Shown here: positions 1 to 8,630 of the stretch, piece after piece
How positions within the stretch are numbered: position 1 is the stretch's first letter
Layout of the letters: the number at the start of each line of letters is the position of its first letter
DNA from: Circinella minor
Taxonomy: Eukaryota > Mucoromycota > Mucoromycetes > Mucorales > Lichtheimiaceae
Length of the DNA: 15,139 nucleotides
Reading direction: 5' to 3'
Assembly: GCA_016758965.1 (NCBI GenBank)
Contig: JAEPRB010000525.1
Span: forward strand, 1 to 15,139
Program-made: the position numbers and the translations under genes
The notes under the pieces: model-generated
Told to the model about the DNA's origin: nothing
The model's database searches: none
What the model saw: only the letters and a program-made list of their open reading frames with translations

Positions 1-124
1 CTCTATCGGATATCGTTATATAAAATTAACGATATTTCCCTGCTTAATCTGTCTTGCACCCCAAAACCCGATCGTTATATTGAAATATCGTTATATCGAA
101 TATCGTTATAGTGAGCGGTGACAG
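1..124. mobile_element. Probable end of a DNA transposon (TIR-like tandem repeats), truncated by the window edge
   Basis: The motif TATCGTTATA, or ATCGTTATA, occurs at 11-20, 71-79, 86-95 and 101-110, the last three spaced 15-16 bases apart. An inverted copy, TAACGATA, lies at 27-34. Read on the minus strand from about 124 the sequence goes CTGTCACCGCTCACTATAAC and then into these units. Long, internally repetitive termini with TATAACGA-like units are known from some pogo/Tc1-type elements. A TA dinucleotide at 125-126 could be a target-site duplication. If correct, the body of the element lies to the left, outside the window, and this is its right end. No transposase is visible. The class assignment is inference. 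Confidence 0.4.
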
Positions 125-219
125 TAACTACAAATATTAAAAAAAAGGGGATATTTTTTCTCAGTTACGTACATGTAAAGTTTAGGTAGAGTATTATTCA
201 ATGCACTATTACGTCGTAC

Positions 220-2182
220 TTGTCTGTTATTTTTGACCTAGGTAATAACTTAATTTCTTCAACTTGGAAAATTAACAAAAAAAAAAAAAAAAAAAAAAAA
301 AAGACTTTGGATTCTACACGTAGTTATGTTGATTTTATTACCGAGTTACCCATTGAACTTTTACCCTTTGATTATGGATCATTTCTCACTGACAGTGAAC
401 TATTTGAATTTTTTATGGTTTCTAAAACTTGGAAAATTCAATTAGTTGGATGTTAATTCATTAGGGTCAAATATAACAATAGCCATGTCAACACCTTCAA
501 AAAATGATTACGTATCAAAAATATATTTGATGTTATTACTTGGCAAATGGTACAACTCAGAATTCTTGATCTTCAATGGCAGTATCATCCCATAGTATTC
601 AAAAGAGTATTAGAACCATTTAGACAAAGACAATTGGAAACATTAGAGCGGTTAGAATTGAATAGTAAGTTACTAAATTTTACAGTGACATGAACGAGTG
701 AATTTTAAAAAGATAAAGAAAACAAAACTAGTAGTAGATATTCTAGTTCTTCTTCTTCTTCTTCTTTTAAATTTAACAATGGTTTTATAATATATATTTG
801 TGTTTATAGATTGTATAATACCACCAGGTCACTATCGTCTTGATTTTCATATACTCCCAGCTGTCAAGAATACTTTACGATATCTCAAATTAGTATCCAT
901 ATCAGCCGGACTCTTTTATTTGAAAATGTGCTTGAACAATGTCCAAAACTTGAAGGATTTTGGTTTGATACTTATTCTGTACGTTTTCGTCCTACGACGA
1001 GGACGACTACTAGAGGTATAACATCATCAACAAAAGCAGTTGGACTCAAAGAATTACTGATCGATGAAAAAAACATTCCAGATTCCTGGGTTGAACAGAT
1101 TGTGAATACATGTCCTAATCTTATGGGGTATTTCCATTAAAACATGTTCCTATACTGCATTAAATATTATTCTTCAACATTATACTCATCCATTGGAATA
1201 TCTTGTTTACAATATTTTTAATAATGATCTTCTGACACTATCTGCTTTTTCATTATCAGCCTTATCTGGATGGAATCTTTTAAAATACAAAAGTAACAAC
1301 AAGAGAAACATCATCATCAATAATAGCAGCAGCCATCAAGAAAAAAGAAAACTTTGGTATTTAGCAGTTCAACGATTTGAAGAAAGCACTGTTCTTCCAC
1401 TTTTATATCATAATGCAGACGTACTTGAAGAACTACATATTGTTTAGAAGTATGATTGAACACCATTCGGATAATAATGATGTACGTGAAACAGCATTTG
1501 AATCCATTCCACAATTACCCAATCTTCAAATATTAAATATTTCAGTGTGTTCCAATCAATTCAAAACAGTCACCTTGTTATTATCACGCGTAGCACCATC
1601 CATGACACTTCACAGTCTCCATTTGGATTCATGTAATTGAATGACACCTGATTCATCCATCCTAATGTCCTGCATCAAACGACTGACCCACTTAAAAACG
1701 ACTCTATTTCAAAAATCAGGAACAAAAGATTTGATAGATCTTCTTCAACATTTTCAATACCAGTTTAAAAACAATTTGGGTCTCTGGAAAAAAAAAACAC
1801 AACTCAAATGATCGTGTACTCTATGCAATAGCAAAGATGCGAACATTGGAAGAAATCTATTGGGACTCACAGTATACGGTATAAGATCGAGGGTATGACT
1901 ATACTACGGAACTTTTGTAATGAATTGTTAAAGTATAATACAGGTTGTATACAATGCATTCATTTTGAAAAAGGGAATGATGTTAACACATGAGTGGGGA
2001 TATAAAAAGCCCACCATTTTTTTTTTTTTTTGAGTTTGGGTCAACTTGGATCCATATTTCCAACATTTGAAAAATGGATAGTTGATCAAGTCTATTTATA
2101 TATTATGAATGAAGATATCTTTGGTTTAGATGGCGACCCTTTATATATCAAAAGCATCACACACTACAGCAGTTCCCAGTAA
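220..2182 (+). pseudogene. Decayed F-box / leucine-rich-repeat protein gene
   Basis: Consecutive reading-frame fragments encode one F-box/LRR-like protein, but no frame stays open. The F-box core lies at about 334-440 (ELPIELLPFDYGSFLTDSEL, then FFMVSKTWK) and looks shortened compared with the usual F-box. LRR-like pieces follow: LRILDLQW (near 555), LRYLKLVS, LKELLIDE, LEELHIV, LPNLQILNIS and LHSLHLDSCN (near 1610). One intron, 665-809, still splices in frame. Damage seen: in-frame stops at 454-456, 505-507 and 1638-1640; frame changes near 920, 1128 (a G4 run), 1445 and 1795 (a poly-A run), and between about 1885 and 2030. A 26-base A run lies at 277-302 before the F-box. The last recognisable fragment ends at TAA 2180-2182. 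An intact member would recruit substrates to an SCF ubiquitin ligase. The true start is unknown; 220 is only the first ATG of the frame. Some shifts could be homopolymer sequencing errors, but the three stops argue for real decay. Confidence 0.72.
277..302. repeat. Poly-A tract of 26 bases
   Basis: This is an uninterrupted A run immediately upstream of the F-box core of the decayed gene. It would read as a lysine stretch if translated. It is among the longest homopolymers in the window and a likely site of sequencing-length error. Confidence 0.9.
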
Positions 2183-3509
2183 AATTAAAATAGAAAATGT
2201 TTGACAAGCTTTAAAATATATAAATAAACAATTTTTTTTTTAATTATTCTATAATAATATAAAAGTAATTAAATTACTAGTAAAACGATTATGCACATCT
2301 TTTTGTTATTGAGCCAAAATAATACGTAATGTAAAATATACGTACGAGAAGTCTATACGTAGTGAAGAGTACGTACTGTATTACTAGAAAAGAAGAAACA
2401 GAGAGAAACTTTAATCATTCTCCGTTTATTTACTTGATAAAAAAAAAAAAAAAAGGAGGAAGGAATAATAATAAACTCCATTTACTTCCATTTAGGAAAA
2501 ATGATAAAACATATTTTGATTTACGTATAAAAGTTTAAATGATATCCTTGGAATGATGGAGAAGGAAGAGAATTTCATTGGAAGAAGGGGGGGATGAGGT
2601 TAATAATGTTTATATCATAAAATAAAATATGATACTACTGCTTCTTTTTAATATATATACGTATATACGTATTCCTTTTTTAATCATACATAATAAAAGA
2701 ATGAAATACATAAAAAAGGTTATTATGATTCGTTAATTTAGTATTTCTTGTCCATGTTTTATAAACTAACGAAACTGTAATATAATGACTTCTTGTGATT
2801 ATAATGCAGGGTTACATACAAAAAAAAAAGGCACATGATGTTTTGTTATGCACTACAACAACTTTATTAAGGGATCTCAAGTTTGTTTGTTTGTTTTTTA
2901 TTTATATTTATACGTAAAAAAAAAAAAGAATAACAAGAAGTGTACGTATAAATATTTAAATCAATCAATCAATTATATGATTCTTATTAAATATGAAAAC
3001 ATACAAGAAGAAGAAAAAGATCAATTTTTTTTTGTTGATAATGCATAAACTATAATATAAAATTAAAACACAAAGAAGTTCTTTTATTGTTTTATGCCAA
3101 GAAGTAAACATGTATTGTTTCGTTGTTGTTTTGGAAATAATTATCATTGGAGGGGGGGACCTGGTAAATTTATTTAGTTTATCATTATCATTATTGATAA
3201 AGAGAGAGGGGGAAGGGGAATTCTTTTTTGTCGTCAATAAATAATGTATACGTTATGTCATATTTATGTCATTAAGAATGGAATACGTAAAATGTTATAA
3301 ACGAACGATTATTAAAGTCTCTATACGTAATTATCTTTTTTTTTTTTTTTTCGTGGCGAACCATATACAAAATCCTTTTTTTCTTTTTTCGTTCAGTTCA
3401 CCAGAAAAGGCAATTGATTGAAATGTGTACATAAATAAACCCTTTATTTTAATTTTTTATTTCTCTCTCTCTCTTTCTTTCTTCTTTTCATTCTTTTTAA
3501 CATATCATC
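2183..3509. other. Non-coding stretch, rich in TACGTA palindromes
   Basis: I see no supportable gene in this 1.3 kb. Open frames here are short, low-complexity and full of Lys or Phe runs. The notable content is eleven copies of the palindrome TACGTA, at 2323, 2339, 2356, 2370, 2522, 2658, 2666, 2911, 2943, 3284 and 3324, together with A/T homopolymers (2440-2454, 3338-3351) and short G runs (2587-2593, 3152-3158). The last 60 bases form a CT-rich promoter for the next gene. Confidence 0.8.
3455..3509 (+). promoter_or_regulatory. Pyrimidine-rich core promoter / 5' leader of the GPI-type protein gene
   Basis: The stretch TTTCTCTCTCTCTCTTTCTT and the following TTCTTTTCATTCTTTTT lead directly into CATATCATC and the ATG at 3510. 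CT-rich tracts just upstream of the start are typical of well-expressed fungal genes. No clear TATA box is seen. The exact transcription start is unknown. Confidence 0.45.
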
Positions 3510-3969
3510 ATGAAATCTATCATTATCTTTTTTTTTGTCATGGTTTTTTCCATTGGTACAATTGTAGTCAATGCTGCTTGTACTTGTAGTGCATCTGATA
3601 CAGTTTGTTTAGAAAAATGTGGTATGTAAAAATAATGACAATTTTTACTGATGCTATTTAAACTAAATATTTTTTTTTTTTTACATAGTCTCGAGTGCAA
3701 ATAATTGTATTCAGAACTGTCAAGGTAGTAATGATTGTTATACAGGTTGTGTAGATCAATATTGGCCAACCACTGCTATTGCAACAGCAAGTATTCCAAC
3801 AACAGCTACAGCATCTGCTTCTGGATCAGTATCTGCTTCTGCTTCTGTTTCTCAAACACAAGCTGCTTCTCATCAACCAAGTAGTGCTGCCAATAATGAA
3901 ATCAATCAAATGACTCCTGCCATTACTTCTATTCTTGCTATGATCATGAGTCTTATATTTTATCATTAA
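3510..3969 (+). CDS. Small secreted eight-cysteine protein with GPI-anchor-like tail
   Basis: Two exons, 3510-3621 and 3689-3969, are separated by a 67-base intron (donor GTATGT, T-rich acceptor TTACATAG) and give 130 residues. Residues 1-22 form a signal peptide (MKS, then a hydrophobic run ending VVNA). Residues 24-58 hold eight cysteines at 24, 26, 33, 37, 44, 48, 54 and 58, in the pattern CxC-x6-Cx3C-x6-Cx3C-x5-Cx3C, followed by a YWP motif. Residues 65-105 are rich in Ala, Ser and Thr, as in an O-glycosylated stalk. The C-terminus, from about 110, is hydrophobic (ITSILAMIMSLIFYH) after a small-residue stretch (SSAANN), which resembles a GPI-attachment signal. It probably sits on the plasma membrane or cell wall. 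I do not recognise a characterised family; the spacing differs from my recollection of CFEM domains. The start is the only ATG giving a signal peptide. The gene converges on RPF2. Confidence 0.88.
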
Positions 3970-4365
3970 ACAAAATATATCTGTAACCATCCATTAATTT
4001 TTTTATCTCTTTAATAATAATCATATTACCATCATTTATATTCATCATTTATCATAACAGTAGCACAAAGTAGTTTAAATAAATAACTCTCCTTTTTTTA
4101 AGAAAAAAAAAAACATATATATATATATATATAACTTTTAATGAAGTAAAAAAAAAATATGTGTATTATTATGGTAACAAAAAGAAACAAACAAAAAAAA
4201 AAGAAGTATATTGAAGTGTGTGAAAGGGGGAGAGTAGTAAGAGACTGTGTGTGTGAAAAATGAGTGAGTGAGAGAGAGAGAGTTGTAAAATGATTTTTTT
4301 GGTTTTTAAAAATGCAAAAGAAAAAAAAAATATGTTAAATAATAAAGAGGAAAACTTGGAATTTA
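3970..4365. other. Convergent intergenic region, 3' ends of two genes
   Basis: No gene is seen. It holds the 3' untranslated region of the GPI-type protein gene, with AATAAA at 4078-4083 as a likely polyadenylation signal. There is an AT dinucleotide run at 4114-4132 and a GTGAG/GA repeat at 4262-4282. The rest is A-rich sequence downstream of RPF2, whose own AATAAA overlaps its stop codon. Confidence 0.7.
4078..4083 (+). terminator. Polyadenylation signal AATAAA of the GPI-type protein gene
   Basis: A canonical AATAAA lies 109 bases after the stop codon and is followed by a T run at 4093-4099. A TGTA element (3981-3984) sits between the two. It is plausible as the cleavage signal but not proven. 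Confidence 0.4.
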
Positions 4366-5579
4366 TTATGCCTCTTCAGTCATAGGTTCATCTTTATTTT
4401 CTACTTCTTGTTGTTGTTCACCACTTTCTGTTTCTTCATTATCATCATCTCGTCGTCGTTTCAAACCCTTCATCTTACGAGTTTGAATCTTATCAAATTG
4501 TTGTTTACCAAGATGGATACGACCATATTGATCACCCATATCATCTCTTTCTTTATTCTTTTCTTTCTTTCCCTATTAAAAAAAAACAACAACAATCTTT
4601 TAGTATATTCCTCCCCCTTTACTCCAAACCATATCTTAGTATCAAAATATAAATGTTTTTTTTTTTTACCTTCAATTCCTTTGGCACCTTACAAGCCTTC
4701 TTCCAAATATCACTCTTGGGTAATTCTTTACGTCTTACAACTAAATCCATCATAGGACCCATTTCTTCTAATTCTACACGAGGTGTTTTAGATCCACTCT
4801 TTTTCATTTGTATAAGATAAGATCGAACCATAATTCTTGGATCCTCTTCTTTTGGAGAAGCTGTAAAACTCATGACATATTCCAAACCAGCTAAATCAAC
4901 ACCATCGACTAATTCACCATTAAAGAAATCCAAGAAATAATTTTTCAAACTTTTAAAAGTATCATCCGAATCAAATTTATCACCATTAAATACCATCACA
5001 GGTTTAATACCAAGAGAACATTTAGGTCCTTTAATTTCACTTAAAGGAGTCAAGTTTTCAACACCTAATTCATACATGTCCAATACTTGATGTTCAAACA
5101 TACGAATAAAAGTCAAGTTGTGGGGTCTTTTTTTAGAATGACTACCGACCACAATAAGCGAAGCATCGTTTTTACGTGAAAAGAATTCGAGTTTGGATTC
5201 ATCTTCAAATGGTTTTAATTCGTTCTTTTTGCTGAATAAGATACCATTGGCTCGTTTTAAAGAGTACTATTTATAATAAATAGTCAATAATTCATTAGTT
5301 AATATATATATATATGTTATTATTAAAAAAGAAAAGAAAAAATATATATACAATATCTTTCAAAGCATCATTAATGATCTGACTTGTCGTAGATCCTTTG
5401 ACGATCAAAGCCGTTTTTGGATTTTCAACAACTTTAGCATCACGATTTTTTAAGAAACGTTTGGTACGTGCATTTTTAGCCTTTCTAAAAAAATAAAAAA
5501 AGGTTAATTAAATTAATAAAAAGTTTTTTTTTAAAAAAAAAAAAAAAAAATTGATCAATTCTTACACTGTACGAAGCAT
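4366..5579 (-). CDS. RPF2: Ribosome biogenesis protein RPF2 (Brix domain)
   Basis: Four exons read on the minus strand: 5579-5566, 5484-5352, 5266-4670 and 4572-4366, giving 316 residues (the human protein is about 306, yeast 344). Introns are 81, 85 and 97 bases with GT donors and T-rich AG acceptors. The start MLRTVKAKNARTKRFLKNRD matches the family N-terminus. The Brix domain spans about 28-235 and includes FEDESKLEFFSRKNDASL, GSHSKKRPHN (90-99), HQVLDMYELG and the sigma70-like KTPRVELEEMGPMMDLVVRR. The conserved tail GRIHLGKQQFDKIQTRKMKG is followed by an acidic end. With Rrs1, Rpf2 brings the 5S RNP (5S rRNA, Rpl5, Rpl11) into pre-60S particles in the nucleolus. The first exon has only 14 coding bases. 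The stop TAA is followed by a second TAA, and AATAAA overlaps it. The gene lies 236 bases downstream of the PPR gene on the same strand. Confidence 0.96.
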
Positions 5580-5688
5580 ATTTTTTTTTTTAAAAAATGA
5601 AAGTTGAAAAAAAAAAAGTTGTCAAAAACGAGGTTCGAGTTATAAAAAAAAAAAAAAAATCGAGAAAATGCCGCAACCAAGCTTTAAA

Positions 5689-5693
5689 ATTGG
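5689..5693 (-). promoter_or_regulatory. CCAAT box upstream of RPF2
   Basis: ATTGG on the plus strand reads CCAAT in the RPF2 direction, 110 bases before the start codon, inside the only low-homopolymer patch of this spacer (5660-5720). The position is typical for a fungal HAP-complex site. A single pentamer is weak evidence. Confidence 0.3.
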
Positions 5694-5815
5694 GTGGCTG
5701 AGATTTTTTCATGCAGGACACTCTTTTTTTTTTAAACCTTATTTTTACAAAAAAAAGGGGGGGGAGAGAAAAAAAAATTGAAATTCTATGTTTTTAATTT
5801 GTATTAAAAAAAAAT

Positions 5816-7969
5816 TTACATTGATTCTATATTATTATTATTATTATTATTATTACTATTATTATTATTATTATTACTATTATTATGATGAGCTATTTCC
5901 ATTCTTTCCATTTGTTTCTTATCCAATTCCATCAATCGATCAAGATCCATTTTTCGTTGTGTTCGTATAGTTTCAAATGATTTTACTAATCCAAGTTGTT
6001 CACAAGCATCCAAAGCAAGTGTATAAGTTCTACTATCCGGTAATACTTTAGCCGTTTTCATATCATGCCAAATAGTCATCATTTGAGATATTTGTTTCGC
6101 TTTTTCTAATGCTCCCATCATTTCATTATAGACTGAAACAGGTAATTTTATTCTTGACATTTTGGCATCATCATAGACTTGCATAGCTTGTCGTACATGA
6201 CCTGAAGAAAGTAATGTATTGATCATAATCGTATGACTTGCAAAATCCGGTCGACAATGACGACGCATGTTTCGATATAATTGAAGCATTTTCTGTACAG
6301 GAGCAGATATTTTTCCATTATTTCTCCATAAAGCAGCACCTTCCAATTCGATCCCTTCTTCTTCTTGTTCTTTGATAATCGTAGGTTGAATCATTCTTGC
6401 CAATAATGCAAAATGCATATTATAACTACGTGTATCTGGTTTAATCTTAAGTTCTTTCATCTTGTCCCATAATAAATCCACATGTTCCATATCATCAGGT
6501 AATGTCAATTGCCGTTTTCTTGATAATAATGAAAAAGTGGCATTGAATGTATAAATATTGGGTTGTAAACCAAATCCTTCCATTTCTTTTAAAAGCGACA
6601 TGGCTTTGTCCATATTTTCTGTTCTTGCACATGCTGAAATTAAAGAGGTATAGATAACGACATCCGGTTTAAGACCTTGTTCTTTAATGGATTCATAAAA
6701 ATCAAATGCAGCTTCAGGGGATTGTTCTTGATCTTTTACCAATGTATCTAAAATGATACTATAACTATAGACATCAGGTTCTACACCGGCTTCCACCATT
6801 TTATTGAAAATATCCAAAGCTTCTTGAAATTGATTTTTTTTAACATAGGATGAAATAAACGTATTATAATCTCGTAAATTACAAGGAATATTCAACGCAT
6901 TCATTTCCTTGAGTACTTTTTTTGGATTCCAACCCATCGCAGTTAAATGACTTCCATTGACGTCCACATGACCTTGAGAACCCGCTTGTTTTAAATCAAG
7001 ATACACCTTATCCATGTGGTCTTGCATACCAAATTCATGTAATACACCCAATAAAATATGATACGTCGCTGTGGTCGGTAATGGATTGGCTCGTTTCATC
7101 ATTTGTTGATAGACGGTAAAAGCACCTTCGGGTTGATGCACGGCTCCATAAAGTTGAATCATGGAATTATAAACACAATCCATATTTTTCTCATCTTCAC
7201 ATTTTATATTTTTCTTTCTTAAATAATGGGCAAAATAATGTCGAGCCCCTTCTAAATCTTCTCGATTGGCAAATATCCAAATCAAGGATCGATACACTTC
7301 TGTTGTTTCAGGCCACATGTTTCGTTCTTGTAAATGTTGATAAAAGTCATGAATATCAGATAATTGATTGTTATCCTTCATGCCACCTACAATGGTTTTG
7401 ACAGTGACTGGATCAGGATGATATTCGGATCGCATCATACCATCAACAACCAATTTAGCTGATTTCATATCACCATGTGTAATAAATAAATGAATTAACA
7501 TGTTACAACCACGAACAAATGTATCTTGTGATAAATGACGTTTATGAATTTCACGTAGAATGGATTGAATACGTCGTATGGATTCTTGAGGTAAATGAGT
7601 ACCGGTTTCTTTTTTGATACGACCACACAATATAATAAAATCACTGTCCGTTATTAATTGATTTTGATTCACTCGTTCGGTATAGTCGGCCCATATATCA
7701 TCAATATTTTTTTTGTTAAAGTCTAATGTTACTTTATGTTGTTTTTCTGTTGTTTCTGGAACAGGAGTCGTCGTCGTCGTTCCTTCCATGGTAGGTCTTG
7801 TTACTACACTATACCATTGTTGTTGTTGTTGTTGAGATAATAAAACATGGCATTGTTGATATCGAAAAGGGACACGAGCATAAGAAAATCCAGTTTGTTT
7901 TAAATTATTTTTTTGTAATTGGGTATGAATCGTACGTAATGTTGAACAACACCTTCGTTGCATTGACAT
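5816..7969 (-). CDS. Mitochondrial-type pentatricopeptide repeat (PPR) protein
   Basis: A single exon encodes 717 residues. The N-terminus (MSMQRRCCSTLRTIHTQLQK) is basic, rich in hydroxylated residues and lacks acidic residues for about 60 positions, as in a mitochondrial presequence. An in-frame TAA nine bases upstream fixes the start. PPR units are clear at about 366-400 (DYNTFISSYV to AGVEPDV), 401-437, 438-472 (YTSLISACARTENMDKAMSL, GLQPN), 473-511, 576-611 and 612-646 (VYNEMMGALEKAKQISQMM, VLPDS). Weaker units lie at about 150-186 and 224-300. PPR helical repeats bind single-stranded RNA in organelles, so a role in mitochondrial mRNA stability, processing or translation is likely; the RNA target cannot be read from the sequence. 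The last 22 residues are mainly asparagine, encoded by a trinucleotide repeat. I cannot assign it to a named yeast PPR protein. Confidence 0.93.
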   Translation of the reverse strand: MSMQRRCCSTLRTIHTQLQKNNLKQTGFSYARVPFRYQQCHVLLSQQQQQQWYSVVTRPTMEGTTTTTPVPETTEKQHKVTLDFNKKNIDDIWADYTERVNQNQLITDSDFIILCGRIKKETGTHLPQESIRRIQSILREIHKRHLSQDTFVRGCNMLIHLFITHGDMKSAKLVVDGMMRSEYHPDPVTVKTIVGGMKDNNQLSDIHDFYQHLQERNMWPETTEVYRSLIWIFANREDLEGARHYFAHYLRKKNIKCEDEKNMDCVYNSMIQLYGAVHQPEGAFTVYQQMMKRANPLPTTATYHILLGVLHEFGMQDHMDKVYLDLKQAGSQGHVDVNGSHLTAMGWNPKKVLKEMNALNIPCNLRDYNTFISSYVKKNQFQEALDIFNKMVEAGVEPDVYSYSIILDTLVKDQEQSPEAAFDFYESIKEQGLKPDVVIYTSLISACARTENMDKAMSLLKEMEGFGLQPNIYTFNATFSLLSRKRQLTLPDDMEHVDLLWDKMKELKIKPDTRSYNMHFALLARMIQPTIIKEQEEEGIELEGAALWRNNGKISAPVQKMLQLYRNMRRHCRPDFASHTIMINTLLSSGHVRQAMQVYDDAKMSRIKLPVSVYNEMMGALEKAKQISQMMTIWHDMKTAKVLPDSRTYTLALDACEQLGLVKSFETIRTQRKMDLDRLMELDKKQMERMEIAHHNNSNNNNNNSNNNNNNNNIESM
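5825..5887. repeat. ATT trinucleotide microsatellite inside the PPR coding sequence
   Basis: ATT units on the plus strand, interrupted by two ACT triplets, read as AAT/AGT codons on the minus strand. They give the HHNNSNNNNNNSNNN-type tail of the PPR protein just before its IESM terminus. The length is probably variable between strains. Confidence 0.85.
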
Positions 7970-8073
7970 TATTATTTATTTATTTATTTATTTTTTCCAA
8001 AAAAAAAAAAAAATTGTTAGAGATAAAAAAAAAAAGTCTGGAGTTTTAAACCCCCTTTTTTTTCCTTTGAGTG

Positions 8074-8103
8074 GGTGACTGTATTATCGGAACAAAGGTT
8101 CCG
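8074..8103 (-). promoter_or_regulatory. Promoter patch of the PPR gene: HomolD-like CAGTCACC plus an inverted repeat
   Basis: On the minus strand CAGTCACC (8081-8074) resembles the HomolD core CAGTCACA known from fission-yeast housekeeping promoters. Beside it, CGGAAC-AAAG-GTTCCG (8088-8103) is a perfect six-base inverted repeat. Both lie 105-134 bases upstream of the PPR start, in the only GC-rich stretch of the spacer. Function is inferred from position and motif only. Confidence 0.33.
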
Positions 8104-8318
8104 GTTGCTCCGAAAATTTGTTATAAAAAAAAAAAAAAAAAAAAAAGCTGTCAGGTACCGTTGTTAAGGTAAAAAAAAAGGAGTGGTTTTTTATTTTTTT
8201 TTTATTTTTTGGGTAACCATGGATACGTACAATGACACATTAATATATATAAACTAAAAAGTATGTAGCTACTTATATGAATTTAAGATGGTTTCCCCGT
8301 TTCGTACTTACCGTATGT

Positions 8319-8340
8319 TATATATATATATATATATATA
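8319..8340. repeat. TA dinucleotide microsatellite
   Basis: This is an uninterrupted alternating T/A run of about 22 bases in the PPR to EXO1-like spacer. Confidence 0.85.
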
Positions 8341-8599
8341 TGCGAATTGACAAGAATGTTTTTTTTTTTAATGGACGGTGAATTATTTTTTAAAAAAAAT
8401 AGTTTATTTGATAAAACAAGTTACATCTTCCTAATAAATGTAACACATATAATAAATTAGTATATAGAAAAAGTAATTACACCTTTTTTTTTTTTTTTTT
8501 TTTGGAAAAAAAAAAAAGACCCACACATTAATAATAAAAAGGATGAATAAAAGGAAGTGGGAGGGAAAAAAAACCAACATAAAATAGTATATATATATA

Positions 8600-8630
8600 T
8601 AAGAGAGAGAAAGAGAGAGAGAGAGAGAGA
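8600..8630. repeat. GA-rich polypurine microsatellite
   Basis: An AGAGAGAAAGAGAGAGAGAG-type run is followed by A7. It is all purine on the plus strand. On the minus strand it makes the Ser/Leu-rich low-complexity part of a spurious frame. Confidence 0.85.

Noticed and set aside
2848..3237. Short frames on both strands in the TACGTA-rich spacer
   Set aside because: They are Lys/Phe/Tyr-rich, with no domain, no splice partners and codon use equal to background.
4408..4755. Plus-strand frame of 115 residues opposite RPF2
   Set aside because: It is the antisense shadow of RPF2 exons 3 and 4 and the intron between them.
5622..5640. GAGGTTCGAGTTAT, reminiscent of a tRNA T-arm B-box
   Set aside because: No matching A-box, acceptor stem or anticodon arm is present around it; the flanks are poly-A.
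5788..5970. Plus-strand frame with a long poly-tyrosine stretch
   Set aside because: It is the antisense reading of the ATT repeat in the PPR gene.
8484..8514. T19 followed by A12, like a bacterial-type terminator hairpin
   Set aside because: Opposed T and A homopolymers are everywhere in this genome, and the gene structure is clearly eukaryotic.
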